64,000 nucleotides of DNA, taken from contig JASAND010030377.1 of the NCBI GenBank assembly GCA_030248195.1, positions 1 to 64,000 of the forward strand, in the 5' to 3' direction. Shown one piece after another: positions 54,701-64,000 of this stretch (positions within the stretch are counted from its first letter, which is position 1; each line of letters opens with the position of its first letter). The notes beneath the pieces are model-generated. The model did not search any database. It was not told where the DNA came from and worked only from the letters and a program-made list of their open reading frames with translations. A program made the position numbers and the translations under genes. The DNA is from Trissonchulus latispiculum (Eukaryota; Nematoda; Enoplea; Enoplida; Ironidae).

Positions 54701-57180
54701 ACATGTGCTTAGTCCTTTGTTCACGGGGATTTATTAAAACCGTGGGGCAACGGAGATTCGAACGTCGGTCTATCGGATCCGGAGACGAACGCCTTAACCT
54801 CTCGTCCATCGCGGCAAATAACAGTGAGATTAGTAAAACCAAGAGTACATAATACCAAGAGTACATAATACATAAGAGTATGACAGCAGGCATACTCTAT
54901 GTATTATCAGCTTGACACATCCTCTGCACGCTAACGGCTGACCCCCCCCCGCAAATTGGACCCCAGTGACCCCCCCCGCAAATTGGTACCCAGTCGAAAC
55001 GGGGGTACGCTCACTCGCTGTATGCTTGTGTGTTAAAGCTCGAAAACACAAGCAGTACGTGCGCGAATTTTGTGTCTGCTTCGAGCTTTAGCACACAAGC
55101 ATAGCGTGCGAATTCTTTTGAAGTGAAGGGTCCAATTTGCGGGAGGGGTCAACCGTTAGCGTGCAGAGGATGTGTCACGCTTATAATACATAGAGTATGC
55201 CAGCTGTCATACTCTTATGTATTATGTACTCTTGATAATACTAAGAGTATGCCAGTAGGCAAGCTCTATGTTATCAGAGCAAAAACTATGCTCTGCACGC
55301 TAACGGCCCACCCCCCCCCCGCAAATCAGACCCTAGTGACCCCCCCCCCCCCGCAAATCAGTACCTAGTCGAAACGGGGGTACGCTCACTCGCTCTATGT
55401 TTATGTGCTTAAGCTCAAAAACACAAGCAGTGCGTGCGCGAATTTTGTGCCTGCTTTGAGCTTTAGAACACAAACATAGCGCACGAAATTCTTTGAAGTG
55501 AAGGGTCTAATTTGCGGGGGGGGGGGGGGTGGGCCGTTAGTGAGCAGAGCATAGTTTTTGCTCTGATAACATAGAGCTTGCCTAGTGGCATACTCTTAGT
55601 ATTATCAAGAGTGCATAATTGCACTATATATTAGAAGAAGAGTAAGCCACTAGATGGCTTCTCTTCTTGGCATTGCGTAACGGTGCTCCGACCACAATAC
55701 GCGAATGTTCCGCCGTTTGGTGGGGGGGTCGACAAGCATACCCCCTCCCCGTTTGGTGGGGGGGTATGCAAAAGGGGTCCCCGTTTGGTGGGGGGTATGC
55801 AAAAGGGGTCCCCGTTTGGTGGGGGGGGGTAGGCAGAAGGGGGTCCCCGTTTGGGGGGGGGTCGCCAAGTCAGGCTGAAATTGGCGGAATCTGATTGGCT
55901 GTTGGCGACCCCCCCACCAAACGGGGACCCCTTTTGCATACCCCCCACCAAACGGGGACCCCTTTCGCATACCACCCCACCAAACGGGGACCCCTTTCGC
56001 ATACCCCCCCCCCACCAAACGGGGACCCTTTTTCAAATAGAACAAAAACTACCGTAATCCTCTGCTCTACCCCCCCCACCAAACGGGGAGGGGGTCTCTG
56101 CAATCTGATTGGCTGTTGGCTACCCCCCACCAAACGAAGACCTCTTTTCTGCTACCCCCCCACCAAACGGAGGGGGGGTATGCTTTGTCGAAGAGAGCTA
56201 CCCCCCCACCAAACGGGGGAACATTCGCGTATTTGGTCGGAGCACCGTTAGGCAATGCCAAGAAGAGAAGCCCTCTAGTGGCTTACTCTTCTTTTTATAT
56301 ATAGTGCAATTATGCACTCTTGGTGTTATGTACTCTTGGTAAAACTAATTAAGATTTGTCATGTGTCATGTGAAGTTACGTATTTTGTGTAACTTTGATT
56401 TATTTTTCTCCAGGGAATTCCTGTTTCAGGTGTCCAAATTGGCCAGCTTGGTTCGTGATCTCAAAGCTGATTCTGATCCTGGCAAGAGGGAGTTTCAGGT
56501 CTTAGCAGGATCGGCAGGATTTCTAATGCCTGCAGTCTTGGAAGGTAAGATGACTGAACTACTTCTTATGGAACAGCTTTAGAATACGTGTACGTATGTT
56601 AATCACGTGGACGTCGCTTGATCAGTTCGAAACGAGACCTTTTGATTCAGAAATGGTTTTAACTAGTCCTCCCCAAGAGGGTATATTCATTGAATTTGTT
56701 TCTGTACTAGCATGTCTCGCTTCAAACCAAATATTCTTTACTGTCACGAATTTTTTAGTAGATATTATTAGTTTGTAAATATGCAGGCAGATGCTTACAC
56801 CATTATGTCCTGTACGCATTGACAGATTCAATAAGGATGCAGATTCTGCTATAGGCAGTATTGTGCACTATCTGTGTCCAGACCGAAAGGCCCAAGTTGC
56901 TGCGGGTCAACTTCTTGGTCCACGTAGGCTAGGTTTTCACGTAGGCCACCTAATGAACATTAGCTGGCAATCACCTACTGCGCATATATATGGCGGTTTA
57001 GTAGCTAAAGCACCTCTTTTTCATTAGCCTGATTTTACCATTTTAGGTTGCGTTGGTGGTGTTTGTGCAGTTGCGAATATTTTGGGCGACGAGGTGTGCG
57101 AATTGTATCAGCTACTGAAGAATAACAATATTGAAGCAGCCAAAGCACTTCATGAACGACTAGTGTTACCAAATGAAATG
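51737..57180 (+). CDS. HOGA1-like: Dihydrodipicolinate synthase/4-hydroxy-2-oxoglutarate aldolase family gene (HOGA1-like), six exons, 3' end not seen
   Basis: Exons: 51737-51863, 52080-52208, 53166-53293, 54225-54359, 56430-56544 and 57047-57180, with GT-AG introns of phases 1, 1, 0, 0, 1; the last donor is GTTAGT in phase 0. The encoded pieces follow a class I aldolase TIM barrel in order: PPVATPFT; the pyruvate-binding loop as [21 protein letters not shown] with the active-site Tyr; GVKDSGGN with the Schiff-base Lys; LAGSAGF; and [18 protein letters not shown]1 is a mitochondrial enzyme that splits 4-hydroxy-2-oxoglutarate to glyoxylate and pyruvate in hydroxyproline breakdown. About 50 C-terminal residues are missing, and I find no matching exon before 64000. 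An upstream in-frame ATG at 51668 would add a 23-residue leader that could be a targeting peptide. Confidence 0.88.
52451..52869. mobile_element. Possible MITE in intron 2
   Basis: CTGGGTTTATTTCAG at the left and CTGAAAGTAAACCCAG at the right are inverted repeats, with further inverted similarity (AAAAGTGGGCG / GCCCCACTTTTT) inside. No clear target duplication. Confidence 0.45.
53457..53614. mobile_element. Short fold-back in intron 3
   Basis: GGCCTTTCCAAGAAAGGG near 53459 and CCCTTTCTTGAAAAGGCTC near 53597 are inverted copies, continuing into AGAGTAGAGT / ACTCTACTC. No target duplication was identified. Confidence 0.55.
54424..54816 (-). mobile_element. tRNA-derived SINE in intron 4
   Basis: An exact 9-bp target duplication AATAACAGT lies at 54415-54423 and 54817-54825. 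The right end, read on the minus strand, is a tRNA-like head with box A (GACGAGAGGTTAAGGC) and box B (GTTCGAATCTCC), but it does not fold into a proper acceptor stem. The body is unrelated to tRNA and ends in a TTTACTTTAGCTTT tail. Confidence 0.75.
54856..55234. mobile_element. Nested CAAGAG element 1
   Basis: Begins CAAGAGTACATAATACATAAG and ends with its inverted copy. It is inserted in the left tip of the outer element, with the exact 7-bp duplication ATAATAC (54849-54855, 55235-55241). Confidence 0.85.
55606..56322. mobile_element. Nested CAAGAG element 2, with CCCCGTTTGGTGGGG arrays
   Basis: Begins CAAGAGTGCATAATTGCAC and ends with the inverted copy. It is inserted in the right tip of the outer element, with flanks GTATTAT (55599-55605) and GTGTTAT (56323-56329), one mismatch. 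The interior has at least six copies of CCCCGTTTGGTGGGG in opposite orientations. Frames across it are repeat artefacts. Confidence 0.8.
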
Positions 57181-57194
57181 GTTAGTATATTATC

Positions 57195-57395
57195 AGTAGT
57201 AAGGGGTGCTAAAATGGTGTAGATTTGGGGGAGGGGTTTGGGGTTGTGGAGGAAAATTGGGGGGAGGTTGTGGAGGAAATTTGGGGGGAGGTTTTCTGCG
57301 TTGTGGAGTTGGGGGAGGTTTTCTGGGTTGTGGAGTTGAGGGGAGGTTTTCTGGGTTGTGGAGTTGGAGGGAGGTTTTTGAAGTTGTGGAGGAGG
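57195..57395. repeat. Minisatellite after aldolase exon 6
   Basis: Tandem units of about 28 bp, GGGAGGTTTTCTGGGTTGTGG plus GTTG, repeated about six times with drift. Low-complexity frames across it are not genes. Confidence 0.75.
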
Positions 57396-57800
57396 TGACC
57401 GGGACCACGGTCGACCAAAGATCTAATTTCAAAGTTGTCCATTTTCGCCCGGAAAACTTTATCTAGGGGGTTTTCTGGGTCGGGGAATCGGAAAATGACC
57501 TTATTTTTGTTCCAGTTTGTAACCTCCATGCTGTAATGTACCCATAACCGGAACCATGGTCGACCAAAGGTCAAATTTAAAATTGAACATTTTCGTTGGA
57601 AAAACTTTGTCTAGGGATAATTTGCTGTCGTAGATGTGCTTAGATTTTCGCTAAAATCAAAGTTCCATGCTGTAGCGACCCCTGGCCGGAACCATAGTCG
57701 GCCCAAGGTCAATTCGCAAAATTGACAATTTTCGCCCGAATAACTTTATCTAGGTGTTTTCTGGGTCGGGGAATTCAAAAGTGATCTTATTTTTGTCTCC
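57395..57800. repeat. Degenerate tandem repeat of about 130 bp
   Basis: Three diverged units share CCGG(A/G)ACCA(C/T)GGTCGACC, ATTTTCGCC(C)GGAAAACTTT and TTTTCTGGGTCGGGGAAT, at about 57400, 57545 and 57670. Confidence 0.65.
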
Positions 57801-59365
57801 TACGTAAGGCCAACTCCGTATTTATCCATGTTTTCGTCCACTTTATCTATATTTTCCACGTTATATTTTCATATTCCATTTTATTTCCGTAATGCTACCT
57901 ATTGTCTTGTATGAAATTAAGTACGTAGACTTTAAAAATTGTGTCTTAGCTCTTACCTAACTATACGCTATAATTAAGATAGCTACTTAAAATTCTAATT
58001 TTGGTCCTGCTGTTGGTTTTCTGTGTGCGGTAACGTTCTACTAATTTGACCACGTAAAATTCAAAAATACGCCTTTGATTTGAGCTGTTACGTTCGAATA
58101 ATGCTGTATATTGTAATAAACTTAGCTACTTAATATTATAATTTGATATTACTGTTGACTATTTCATTGCGAAAACGTCTACTCAGGGTAATTTGACTAC
58201 GTAGGAACCAATAACGCCGTTACACTTTAGCTGTTGCGTACGGGAATGCTATATTACTAATCTAGCTACTTTTCCAACTTAGTGGGGAATTCGAACCAAC
58301 TCTTCATATTTCAGTTTTCTGACAGAAACTTGACTCAAGCAAAGTGGCATGAGTAAATTGTAATGACTGAGCATCACAAACTCATTATTAGCCAGGATAG
58401 CTGGCGGAAGTATTTTTATTTTCAAAGCAGTTACATACAATCATGTAATATTTTCATAATAATCACGTACAATTAAAACAGTATTTTTGGTCATTTTCGA
58501 AACAATTACACACTATCAAGACAGAATTTTAGTTATTTTCAACGCTGACTTTTAGTCTACGCATGTATTTTCTTTTATTGTATCAAAGACTGTATATCAT
58601 ACGTATTAACCTAACAAAATAATTGTTCAATCTAACAACTGTTTTTGTATTATCTTATTTTCTTGTATTATTTATTACATATACATTATTTGTAGTTCAC
58701 ACTAATTACACTTTCTGAGGCGACTGGCGGCGAAACTATCTTTGTGTTATTTTGTACAGGAATTTTTCCAAACCACCCTAAACAACTTAGTTCTACACTT
58801 CTCCACTGATGAGCCGCATGTGTTTGAACCAAGTCTGGCAGAGGTCGCATGCACTACTAATGTAGGAGTTTTATATGTTTCTACGTGTATAGCTGGAAAG
58901 TTCATGAATTAGCACGAGAGTGTTTTTTTTATTTCTTTAATTTCGGTCGGACTTCTATTTTGTGTTAACTTCTTCCCAGAAAATAAATCCCGGAAAAGGA
59001 AAATAAAAAGGTGGTACGTAACCTAATTTTACTATAATTTGTTTGAGTGAACTGGTTAGGGTACTTGTAGAGTGATTACTCTCGTTCCTTTCCATACCAC
59101 TCTAGCGCTGTTGCGCTCTATTTTAAAATGTTTACGAAATTATATCGCCGTATAAACAATCTTTCTTTCTAAATAGAGTAGAGTTAACTAGTCTGAACGT
59201 ACCTCAATGTTTCAGATATAAATCTAGTTTAATAGTTTTTCCTTTCTCATAAATTAATAAGTGCTTTTACTTGGATTTTCAAACTTACGTACCATTCCAT
59301 ATATACTCTCATTTTTTAACCTATTTGTGAACAAAATTCGTTTAATGCTATCTTACCCCCTTCCC
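57801..59365. other. AT-rich region, no gene seen
   Basis: This was the place to expect the last aldolase exon, but I recognise no matching peptide. It is AT-rich, without ordered repeats. Confidence 0.4.
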
Positions 59366-59368
59366 TTT

Positions 59369-59490
59369 TACGACTTTCAGTCGTACTAAACGTCTATATC
59401 TACGAATTACGACTTTCAGTCGTACTCAGTGATTTACGACTTATGTCGTACTAAATGACTAAATGTCCCTACTACATATATGTCGTACTA
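59369..59490. repeat. Four small hairpins, TACGAC...GTCGTACT
   Basis: ACGACTTTCAGTCGT occurs at 59370 and 59410, a shorter ACGACTTATGTCGT at 59435 and a diverged copy at 59473, each followed by ACTAA or ACTCA. The spacing is 25-40 bp. Confidence 0.75.
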
Positions 59491-59575
59491 AAGTTTTAAG
59501 TCTGCTAATGTTTATCTAACTTGATGTCAAATTTAGTGACAATATTGTAGTGTATATGCATATATGTATGCGGGG

Positions 59576-60018
59576 TGTTTACATTTTTGTTGCGCCTGCA
59601 GACTAATTTGCATATTGTCTGCAGACACTTCTGTTTACTTGCATTTTGTGAGTCAGTGTTGCTTTTGTCTGTCTTGTGGGACAGTCGGTGTACCCGACTG
59701 CTCCCTGTCTCCTCAGTGTGTTGCCTTTGCGCTTCCGCAGGTATGTCGGCCAGAGGGCCTTTGTAGTGTGTTTGTTATAACTTGTATGCGTGTGTGTAGT
59801 GTACCGGCCATGCGCCTATATTTATAATAAATATAATTTGTATTCTGTAGTTTCTAGGGTTGTTAGGTTTAGTCTAGTTAGGATACGTAGTATTTCTATA
59901 GAGTTATATCTATTGGCGAGGCTCCCCCAGGACTGGCTCTCCCCAAGCCAGGTGTGTTATCCATTGTGGGCGCAATCCTAGTAGTGGCTTGCACTGTTTA
60001 TTCGGCATTCCCGCTACA
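59576..60018 (+). repeat. Candidate 5' LTR of a second retroelement
   Basis: It begins TGTTTACATT and ends CCCGCTACA, so it has TG...CA termini. It contains AATAAA near 59828 and lies upstream of retroelement coding remnants. The partner LTR is outside the window and no primer-binding site is convincing, so the boundaries are provisional. Confidence 0.35.
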
Positions 60019-61017
60019 TTAGGCTGCCAGGAGAGCGATCTGATTCATCTTTGATATTTGATCTGATCTCATCAATTGAAGAAACAGAACCTTGCGTTCG
60101 CCTGGAACAATTTTTCCTGGACTTACCTGGTGTTCTGAATCCAAATCTTCTGACTTGATCTGATCTCATCAATGACGAAACAGAACCTTGCGTTCGTCCT
60201 GATATGTTTTGCGCCTCTTCTGCGTATCTATCTACGTCTTCTCCTACGCGCAAGCGGCAAGTCTAGAGCGCCTGGCCCATCCTGTGTGTAAGTCTTCCTT
60301 CGTACGTCCTGTATTGATTTTTTCTCCCCCCTATTTTTCTGAGCGTGTCAGACACACCCAGCCTTAACGGCCAGTGACTTTTTCTCTATTGTTAGGTCTG
60401 TATTTGTCTATCTAGGCGGAATGTGTGTCAGTTTACGTACGTAGTCTATTTTGTGTGCCTGTGTTAGGCCTTTCTCTTGTTAAATTGGGGTATACGTTGA
60501 GATAGTTTAGGGACATTTTTCTGGGATTTAAGATAGGTATAATTTTATCAAATAATCTACCATTTATAATAATTTTTTCTTATTTAATTATATCTCCACA
60601 TTTGGTACCTGTCTTATTTTATTTTCTCTTTCAGGTCTAATAAGTCTCATTCTATAATTATAAAATTATTTCATCGTATACATTTAATTTAATAATTTCT
60701 ATTTTTAAATTTGGGGTACGTACGTAACTTACTTGTATTTTTCAAGGTATGTTGTAGCTCAGAAGAATTTTTCCATGGAGAATCTAGCACAATTCGTGCG
60801 TTGAAGCATCCACAGGAAAGGCCTTGCGCCATGCCTCTTCTACGAATACAAGAAGTCAGGGGATTTCTGATCCTCACTGTGTGGGTTGCCGGTCCTTGCG
60901 ACCTAGGTTAATTCTGTACACGGGGCGCCCTCTAAACATTAAGTAAGGTAAAGGGGCGCACCCGAGCAGATTCTTGCCTTCTAAACAGGTCTTAACGACC
61001 AAAATGGATCAGATTTA
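60019..61017 (+). other. Leader region of the second retroelement with a tandem repeat
   Basis: A block with GATCTGATCTCATCAAT and GAAACAGAACCTTGCGTTCG appears twice, at about 60058-60103 and 60156-60199. The rest is non-coding up to the ATG at 61018. Confidence 0.5.
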
Positions 61018-61566
61018 ATGGAGAAAATTCCACTGAAGAACGTCGTCCGTCAGATGTCATCAGAATTTGGTTCTGGTCCTCCAGTCTTCAATTTAGAAGA
61101 TGAACAAACAGCCCAGTACGGGCAAGAAGCTGCAGATCTGGTTCATTTTGATCCGTCTACTGCTCAGTCTTCTGCTTCGGCTGGGCCTTATCATCGTCAT
61201 CACGTTATTCTGGAGCGTCCCTTATCTACCTTGACCTGGAACCTGACTTTCGACAAATCCATTTGCTCCGGGCCTGGCTTCCAACAGAGCCCCGGGGACC
61301 GGACTGTAATTTTCCGTGACGCTTGTATGACCGAAGCGTCTAGCCATTTACGTCGGTCCCCGGAACCTACCTTTCTGTCTGCTGGTAACCTGGATCCGGG
61401 TGAACTTTTCAATCAGGGTGGACAGGTGGTCCGGTCGGTGCTCCAGAACCCTGGAATACCGACCCTGGATCTGTACTCTTTATTTGATCTAGTTCTTGGC
61501 CGATTTGACCTTTCCAAACGTCTGGTATCTTCTGGGCAAACATCGTTTGTCCTGGGATCCAATTGA
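61018..61566 (+). pseudogene. Gag-like N-terminal remnant of the second retroelement
   Basis: A 182-codon frame from ATG (MEKIPLKNVVRQMSSEF) stops at 61566 while an overlapping frame (61496-61762) carries on with similar composition, suggesting frameshifts. It has no recognisable domain of its own. I call it gag by position, upstream of a zinc knuckle and a protease. Confidence 0.45.
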
Positions 61567-62384
61567 CTTTGAAGGTCGCTGGACAGCGGTAAACCCACCG
61601 GGGACTCAAGACCCACCCTGTGGCGCTATGTGGGGACCGACAACCCCGTTGCTTATTGGTCCGGTACAGGACACTACGTTGACTGTACGCACGCCAATGC
61701 CGGCGTACCGGGGAGCCTTCTCTCTTGGAGTTAGCAACAGAGAGGAGCATCATCTGTCGTGACTCTCAACTCACGCTCACGGAGCAACCGTCAGCCAGGT
61801 CGGCTTATTAGTAACCCTTTGCTCTCCTCCCCACCGTTATCTCGACGATTGCGGCGTTTCGTTTTGGCCTTAAACCTTGGCGATCGACCTGGTCATTCTG
61901 TGGCCAGACCCAGGTTCTCGTCTGAACCGTCAGATGAGGGACAATTTATGCCTGCCTGTCCGGCTCCCACGTCCCCAATCATATCTACGATTCCGGTTCT
62001 GTCCGAAATTAAGGCCATTATGGTTCAGCTGTCGCCTGACATGGTACTTATGCTGAACGACTATTGATTGGATTAACCGATTCGTTGAAGAACTTGTTTC
62101 AATACCTCGGACGTGGACACTTCTATGACAGAGGCATGCCCTCGATATGTACGAGATTTGCAACGACAGAAGCGTGATCTGTGGAACCTGGTAATCCAGC
62201 AGAACGGTGCGTTCGCTCCTCCCGCTGCAGAGGGGGTAGCGGCCGCCTGTATCTCTGGACGATCCCAGCCTTGACGGCCCAGACTCTAATGATCTATGTA
62301 CGCTAATAGGCCAGCAATCAAGAGGTAATTCTGGCACGACTGGATGGGCTAGTGATCCACGAAGATCAATAAAAAACGGTTTCA
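61567..62384 (+). pseudogene. Decayed gag interior of the second retroelement
   Basis: The reading frame changes several times and no single frame stays open. A stretch around 62125-62270 in one frame has a charged helix (RYVRDLQRQKRDLWNL) compatible with Gag. Confidence 0.35.
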
Positions 62385-62426
62385 TGTCCGTATTGCGGAA
62401 CACATGGACATTACTGTATGTGGTGT
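62385..62426 (+). other. CCHC zinc knuckle remnant
   Basis: CPYCGTHGHYCMWC fits C-x2-C-x4-H-x4-C exactly. It marks the Gag nucleocapsid of the second retroelement, in the same frame as the protease at the window end. The frame between them is interrupted by stops. Confidence 0.7.
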
Positions 62427-63782
62427 CCTCACACTGTCGCTCTGTCCGAGACTGGGGGACGTACCCACTCTTCGGAGCAATGTTCCGTAATTCTCGTTTT
62501 GGCACCCAGGCATTTCCGGAACCCTCTACGGAGAACCCGAAATTCTCCGTCCGCCATATCGGGTGGACGTGATCCCTCTAGCCGCGGTGGTGGCGGTATT
62601 AAGAAGTTTAACGGCTGAAAAGCTCCCGACCTGGTGGGCAAGGTGGCAAGGGAGGATCCGGGCAAGCCCAAATTCGGACTACTGAAACCAGTAACTGGGA
62701 CGCGGAATCTAATCAATCTTCGCTCCGTCCTCCATTTTTCCCGTTGTTCTGATTCAATGGGGGTCCCACTGTGGATCTTCTGTCTCCCACCTGCCCGTAC
62801 CCACAGGAGTCGCCTTCACGTAAAGGTGGACGGACTGCTCAACGTAAGGGGCAAGTGTGTATGTTGTCAGGTCATGACCCCTTTCAGGCACCTCTGATTT
62901 TTCATCGCAACCAGAGGATAGCCCTAGCGGCAGGACCCTCATGAGCGGTTATCCTCTACTTGAATGTCAACATCGAGCCTATGTGGCAGGGGTGGATCCC
63001 ATCAATCCAACTGGAAATGTGGATCTCCCCCTTATGGCAATACGAGAATGGAGGAAAATTAAGGGCAATGATTTTCCTGGGTGCGTTGCACCGCCTGTGT
63101 CTGAACATCAGCCGGACTAAGCGTCCAAACAGTCGAAAACGCCGGTCTGTCGTTATTTGTTGTAATCCAGATTTCTTCTTCACGTGGCATCTTAATTCTT
63201 CAACAAGCCACTCGAGAAGATCTTCCTGTGGACTCGACTATTCTTGAACCAACGAAGAAGGGTTGGACTCATGATACGAGCCCCGGGGGCCCTCCATCGT
63301 CTGCTTCACTAACTCGAGCCTGAGCGGCCAAATTAAAAGCGAAGAATCTAGATACTGACCAAAAATCAGTTTCCAAAGTTGACTCTTCGCTGATCCAGTG
63401 ATGGCAGTGGCAAAGTCCTGAGGTGAAGGTGACCTCACTGTCACCAGACCCAAAGAACCCTGTTTTCCTGCCCAAAGCCCCCTCCTCTGGATCGTTCTGT
63501 CCTAGATGCCAATATGTTATTGGCATGGGATAATTTGGCCCAACGCATGGAGGAATGTGAAGAAATCCCGGAATATTACTTTCATCATCCTAAGGATTTG
63601 ACGGCGGCCGACTTGGCTGTTTTGGGCGACTTTAGTGGCGCCGAACGTGACTCTTCGAACCGGAGTCAACCAACTCTTATAAGTTTCGGACACTGGTTAA
63701 TCGACTTCGGAGATACGTACATAGAAGCAACCTTGATAAGCGATGAGTTGCTGGCCTTGTCGGACGGTATACCCATGCCGTT
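62427..63782 (+). pseudogene. Decayed gag-pro linker of the second retroelement
   Basis: Multiple stops and frame changes. A 101-codon frame at 63514-63819 is open but unrecognised. There is no complete gene. Confidence 0.4.
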
Positions 63783-64000
63783 CAGCAATTCGTCGACGGC
63801 GAAAGCGTCTTCTACGTAAAAATATCGACGAAATTCGCCTTCGTTTTTTTTGCTCCGTGCGTAGTCATCCAAGTCGGATCGGTGGCAGCCTTAGCGCTGA
63901 TGGACACCGGTGCGAGTGTAGCCCTTGCTTCCAAATTATTCTACGAAAAGATCAAGGCCTACGTGAAGATCCAATTTGGCGTTTCCTCGTTGTCATTCAC
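63783..64000 (+). CDS. Aspartic protease start of the second retroelement, cut by window end
   Basis: This frame contains VAALALMDTGASVALAS, with the catalytic DTGA motif at about 63901-63912 preceded by the expected hydrophobic strand, as in retroviral-type proteases. The frame is open to the window edge. Reverse transcriptase would be expected beyond it. The protein is only partly visible. Confidence 0.65.

Larger units (their letters stand above)
54840..56338. mobile_element. Outer CAAGAG fold-back in intron 4, with two nested copies
   Basis: Ends are CAAGAGTACATAATAC and GTGTTATGTACTCTTG. The exact 7-bp duplication GTAAAAC lies at 54833-54839 and 56339-56345. With the two nested elements removed, the remainder is an ordinary member like 12854-13202. 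It carries poly-C/G tracts and inverted arms and no ORF. Confidence 0.85.

Noticed and set aside
54740..54816. Possible functional tRNA gene on the minus strand
   Set aside because: Pol III boxes are present but acceptor and T stems do not pair, and a target duplication brackets a longer unit, so it is the head of a SINE.
55631..56251. Overlapping Gly/Pro/Trp-rich frames of 70-130 codons
   Set aside because: They are produced by CCCCGTTTGGTGGGG repeats of a fold-back element and appear on both strands.

Overview
The window is nuclear DNA of a repeat-rich eukaryote, most probably an invertebrate animal. It holds a host gene with spliceosomal introns, a tRNA-derived SINE, hAT-like and TTAA-flanked DNA transposons, fold-back elements and LTR retroelements. 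There is no bacterial operon structure. The species cannot be named from the sequence.

Layout. 1-2025: no recognisable gene. 2030-11115: a Russian-doll nest of non-autonomous DNA transposons. A TTAA-flanked outer element contains a hAT-like element, which contains further hAT-type and fold-back elements, several with exact 8- or 9-bp target duplications. 11942-15669: more fold-backs, including a family with CAAGAG/CTCTTG ends and 7-bp target duplications. 16213-51208: a 35-kb composite of a giant LTR retroelement, LTR-internal-LTR-internal-LTR, flanked by CATG on both sides. 51737-57180: six exons of a host gene of the dihydrodipicolinate synthase/4-hydroxy-2-oxoglutarate aldolase (HOGA1) family, with introns full of repeats. 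From about 59576 to the end: the decayed 5' part of a second LTR retroelement, cut by the window edge inside its protease.

The giant retroelement is the notable system. Its LTRs (5.7 kb in the middle copy) carry a tRNA-like gene, a TATA box and a dense series of perfect hairpins. The more complete unit (25143-51208) encodes: (1) a Gag with a CCHC zinc knuckle; (2) a very long ORF joining a charged N-terminal region, an Env-like glycoprotein (furin-type site, fusion-peptide-like segment, coiled coil, C-terminal anchor), a DTGA aspartic protease and two Gag-like modules; (3) a protein with a NADAR (YbiA-like, ADP-ribose-linked) domain; (4) an unrecognised, acidic protein with cysteine pairs. 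I found no reverse transcriptase, RNase H or integrase. ORFs 3 and 4 follow good 3' splice sites, and a good splice donor lies before gag, so spliced subgenomic RNAs are likely. The other unit (16213-25142) has lost the promoter, gag and env, and its copies of ORFs 3 and 4 are broken.

In working terms, Gag, protease and Env could build an enveloped particle. The NADAR protein might remove ADP-ribose marks or handle ADP-ribose metabolites, perhaps to counter host defence. Polymerase functions would have to come from a partner element. These functional links are inference.
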